Positions 6,800 to 8,844 of a stretch of DNA of 8,844 bases are shown here, piece after piece; the stretch's first letter is position 1, and every line of letters starts with the position of its first letter. The notes under the pieces were generated by a model. That model was not told the DNA's origin. It saw nothing but the letters and a program-made list of their open reading frames with translations, and made no database searches. A program made the translations under genes and the position numbers. The DNA lies in contig JAITUD010000366.1 of the NCBI GenBank assembly GCA_031286555.1, forward strand, positions 1 to 8,844. Direction: 5' to 3'. This DNA is from Microbacterium sp. GTDB lineage: Bacteria; Actinomycetota; Actinomycetes; Actinomycetales; Microbacteriaceae.

Positions 6800-6829
6800 G
6801 CTGTTGCTCCGCCCGGGAGGACGTGCCAT

Positions 6830-6913
6830 TCTCTAATGCACGTCAGCGCCGATGCTCCGAGCCGCATGCGACCCGCCCCACCGGTGACCAGCGGTCATGG
6901 AGGGGGAGCGCAC
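6830..6913. promoter_or_regulatory. Divergent promoter region with an inverted repeat
   Basis: This 84-base gap separates the divergent GH25 and permease genes. ATTCTCTAAT (6828-6837) is symmetric at its ends and offers a weak -10 in each direction: TCTAAT at 6832-6837 on the plus strand and GAGAAT on the minus strand. Neither has a clear -35 box. A perfect inverted repeat, TGACC-AGC-GGTCA (6885-6897), lies just before the permease ribosome binding site and could be an operator or a small leader hairpin. Assignments are tentative. Confidence 0.35.
6899..6908 (+). promoter_or_regulatory. Shine-Dalgarno sequence that fixes the permease start
   Basis: The purine run GGAGGGGGAG (6899-6908) ends five bases before the ATG at 6914. 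It supports this start over the in-frame ATG at 6836, which has no ribosome binding site and would add 26 residues unlike the family's N-terminus. Confidence 0.75.
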
Positions 6914-8629
6914 ATGTCTCAGACCGATGCCACGCAGCTCACGCACGAGGCGGATCACGGCGCCGAGCACGACGCGGAGCAGGAGGGCTACAAGAAGAGC
7001 CTGAACCGCCGCCAGGTGCAGATGATCGCCATCGGCGGCGCGATCGGAACCGGACTGTTCCTGGGCTCGGCATCCCGACTGAACAGCACCGGGCCGGCTC
7101 TCGTGCTCAGCTATGCGTTCGTCGGCGTGATCGCCTACTTCCTGATGCGGGCGCTCGGTGAACTCGTGCTGTACCGCACGACCTCCGGCGCGTTCGTCTC
7201 GTGGATGCGTGAGTTCTTCGGCGAGAAGGCCGCGTACTACACGGGCTGGATGTACTGGACGAACTGGGCGCTGACCGGCATCGCCGAGCTGAGTGCCGTC
7301 GGCCTGTACATCCAGTACTGGTGGCCGCAGATGCCGACCTGGGCGACTGTCCTGATCGCGCTGGCCGTGGTGCTCATCGTCAACCTGCTGTCGGCGAAGG
7401 CCTTCGGCGAGTTCGAGTTCTGGGCCTCGGTGCTGAAGGTCGCCGCGATCGTGGTCTTCCTCGTCGTCGGCACCGTCGTGGTGGTCTTCAGCATGGACGT
7501 CGGCGGTCACAAGGCCGGCATCCAGAATCTCTGGGCGAACCCCGGCGGCTTCTGGCCGACGGAGGCGCCGTTCGCCTGGTACGGGCCGATCATCGTCATG
7601 TCGGGCGTCGTGTTCGCCTATGCGGCCATCGAGATGGTCGGCATCGCGGCCGGCGAGATGGAGAACCCGAAGCGCGAGGTTCCGAAGGCCGTCAACGCGG
7701 TGATCATCCGCATCGGCGTGTTCTACTGCGGGTCGCTGCTGCTGCTGGTGTGCATCCTGCCGACCAGCGAGTACACGGCCGGCATCAGTCCGTTCGTGAC
7801 GGTGTTCGGCAAGATGGGCATGCCGTGGATGGCGAACGTGATCCAGGCGATCCTCATCGTCGCGGCGATGTCGTCGTTGAACTCGGGGCTCTACACCACG
7901 GGCCGCGTGCTGCGCAGCCTCGGCATGGCCAAGCAGGCGCCGGGATTCACCCTGAAGATGAGCGGCGCCGGCGTGCCCTGGGCCGGCATCGTGATGACCG
8001 CCGTGGTCTACGTGCTCGGCTCGATCCTGAACGCGGTGAGCCCGGACGCGTTCGAGATCGCTCTGGAGGCCGCATCGATCGCGGTCGTGTTCACGTGGGC
8101 GACGATCTTCCTCTGCCAGTTGCGGCTGCGAAGGCTCAGTGACAGGGGAGTGCTGCCGGCCAGCACGTTCCGTGCGCCCGGTACGCCGTGGACCAGCTAC
8201 CTCGGGCTCGCGTTCCTGGTGTTCGTCATCGTCGGCATGGCGATCTCCGGCTGGCAGGCCTCGCCGTACTTCTGGCACAAGACCGGGTTCGTCGTGGTCG
8301 TCCTCGGCATCCCCGCCCTGTTCCTGATCTTCGAGCTCGGCTGGCTGATCGTGAAGCGCCGCGTCGCGGCGCACACCGGCGATCGGATGCTGGGCAAGTG
8401 GACCGACACCGGGCTGCGCTATCCGCCGCAGCCGCCTGGTCCGCGGACGGAGTCGATCGCCGCCCTCGGCACCCTGCAGTTCGAGTATGTCGAGGACGAC
8501 GACGAGAATGACGAGGACGATGACGAGGAGGACTTCCACCTCGAGGTGCACGAGTGGGACAACCTCGACGAGCCCGACAAGAACCCGCCGCCGGATGCCG
8601 GTGACGGCGACGCGGAAGGGAGCAGGTGA
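6914..8629 (+). CDS. AAT-family amino-acid permease (AnsP-like) with an acidic C-terminal tail
   Basis: A 571-residue proton-coupled amino-acid importer of the APC superfamily. The His/Glu-rich N-terminus leads to LNRRQVQMIAIGGAIGTGLF (30-49), whose GGAIGTG binds the substrate backbone in this family. ALGELVLYRTTSGAFVSWMR and GWMYWTNWALTGIAELSAVG follow and resemble the L-asparagine permease AnsP. GEMENPKREVPKAV (247-260) is the conserved cytoplasmic loop, and about twelve membrane helices are visible. Asparagine is the best guess for substrate; other AAT permeases (GabP, aromatic, D-Ser/Ala) are possible. The last 45 or so residues are unusual: 13 of 14 residues at 527-540 are Asp or Glu, followed by more acidic, Pro-rich sequence, making this longer than the typical family length of roughly 450-500. 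Only one base separates its stop from the next start, so the two genes are probably co-transcribed. Confidence 0.94.
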   Translation: MSQTDATQLTHEADHGAEHDAEQEGYKKSLNRRQVQMIAIGGAIGTGLFLGSASRLNSTGPALVLSYAFVGVIAYFLMRALGELVLYRTTSGAFVSWMREFFGEKAAYYTGWMYWTNWALTGIAELSAVGLYIQYWWPQMPTWATVLIALAVVLIVNLLSAKAFGEFEFWASVLKVAAIVVFLVVGTVVVVFSMDVGGHKAGIQNLWANPGGFWPTEAPFAWYGPIIVMSGVVFAYAAIEMVGIAAGEMENPKREVPKAVNAVIIRIGVFYCGSLLLLVCILPTSEYTAGISPFVTVFGKMGMPWMANVIQAILIVAAMSSLNSGLYTTGRVLRSLGMAKQAPGFTLKMSGAGVPWAGIVMTAVVYVLGSILNAVSPDAFEIALEAASIAVVFTWATIFLCQLRLRRLSDRGVLPASTFRAPGTPWTSYLGLAFLVFVIVGMAISGWQASPYFWHKTGFVVVVLGIPALFLIFELGWLIVKRRVAAHTGDRMLGKWTDTGLRYPPQPPGPRTESIAALGTLQFEYVEDDDENDEDDDEEDFHLEVHEWDNLDEPDKNPPPDAGDGDAEGSR

Positions 8630-8630
8630 G

Positions 8631-8844
8631 ATGCGCCGCCTCATCGCCGCTGCTGCCCTGCTGTCGGCCGCGCTGCTGGTCGCCGGATGCTCCACCACGC
8701 CGCCGCAGAACACCGAGGACAACAAGGCCACGGGGTCGGCCACCCTCACGATCGGGATTGCGGACGACCTGCCCGGCGTCAGCCTCAAGACGGACGAGGG
8801 ATACGCAGGCTTCGACATCGACACCGCGAACTACGTCGCGGGGA
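8631..8844 (+). CDS. Amino-acid ABC transporter substrate-binding lipoprotein, N-terminal part (3' end outside the window)
   Basis: The first 71 codons are present and the frame is open at the window's end. A signal peptide (MRRLIAAAALLSAALLVAGC) ends in the lipobox LVAGC with Cys20 as the lipidated residue, so the mature protein should be anchored outside the membrane. After a short polar linker, ATLTIGIADDLPGVSLKTDE and GYAGFDIDTANYVAG match the start of family-3 solute-binding proteins, closest in style to glutamate-binding GluB. The missing part should be about 200 residues. GGGAG (8618-8622) lies eight bases before the ATG, and the start is one base after the permease stop. Genes for the ABC permease and ATPase subunits would be expected downstream but cannot be seen. 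The ligand is inferred as a polar or acidic amino acid. Confidence 0.88.
   Translation, partial: MRRLIAAAALLSAALLVAGCSTTPPQNTEDNKATGSATLTIGIADDLPGVSLKTDEGYAGFDIDTANYVAG

Noticed and set aside
6836..6913. An upstream in-frame ATG that would lengthen the permease by 26 residues
   Set aside because: It lacks a Shine-Dalgarno sequence, overlaps the likely promoter, and the extra residues are not typical of the family; the ATG at 6914 has a strong ribosome binding site.
6833..8824. A 663-residue minus-strand open frame opposite the permease and binding-protein genes
   Set aside because: Its His/Arg/Asp-rich composition is typical of GC-rich antisense frames, it shows no domain, and the plus-strand permease matches a known family throughout.
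1..8844. Signs of a defence island, prophage, insertion sequence or CRISPR array
   Set aside because: No transposase, integrase, direct-repeat array or terminal inverted repeats were seen. The tRNA-Gln 3' end is not followed by an integrase or a repeated copy within the window.

Overview
The window looks like ordinary chromosomal DNA from a high-GC actinobacterium, most likely the family Microbacteriaceae (Microbacterium-like). I infer this from the GC-rich third codon positions, the TAnnnT -10 boxes lying 6-9 bases before ATG codons (leaderless-type promoters), the actinobacterial form of GluRS, and the overall style of the proteins. No database search was possible, so the genus is an inference.

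Left part (1-2947): the 3' end of a fumarylacetoacetate-hydrolase-family gene overlaps a 12-helix MFS transporter by 4 bases. The transporter in turn overlaps a SAM-dependent methyltransferase by 4 bases (GTGA at both junctions), so the three are probably one translationally coupled operon. A second, unrelated methyltransferase follows, with its own leaderless-type promoter.

Middle (2976-6032): gltX (glutamyl-tRNA synthetase) has a TAGAAT promoter nine bases before its ATG. It is followed after 29 bases by a ThrE-type threonine/serine exporter with a strong Shine-Dalgarno sequence. Next comes a tRNA-Gln(CTG) gene with its own -35/-10 promoter, ending in a strong GC-rich hairpin that can terminate transcription from both sides. 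Actinobacteria generally lack GlnRS and make Gln-tRNA(Gln) by mischarging with GluRS followed by GatCAB amidation, so gltX and tRNA-Gln belong to one biochemical step.

Right part (6044-8844): a membrane-anchored GH25 (lysozyme-like) muramidase on the minus strand runs convergently into the terminator. Divergent from it is an AAT-family amino-acid permease (AnsP-like) with an unusual acidic C-terminal tail. One base after its stop begins a lipoprotein, the solute-binding protein of an amino-acid ABC transporter, which runs off the window.

There are no IS elements, CRISPR arrays, phage genes or broken genes, and no gene-free stretch over 300 bases. I found no convincing new system. The points worth checking are small: the acidic permease tail, the His/Met-rich transporter loop, a strongly over-represented GCATCC/GGATGC hexamer, a 12-bp palindrome touching the exporter's ribosome binding site, and the leaderless promoter architecture.
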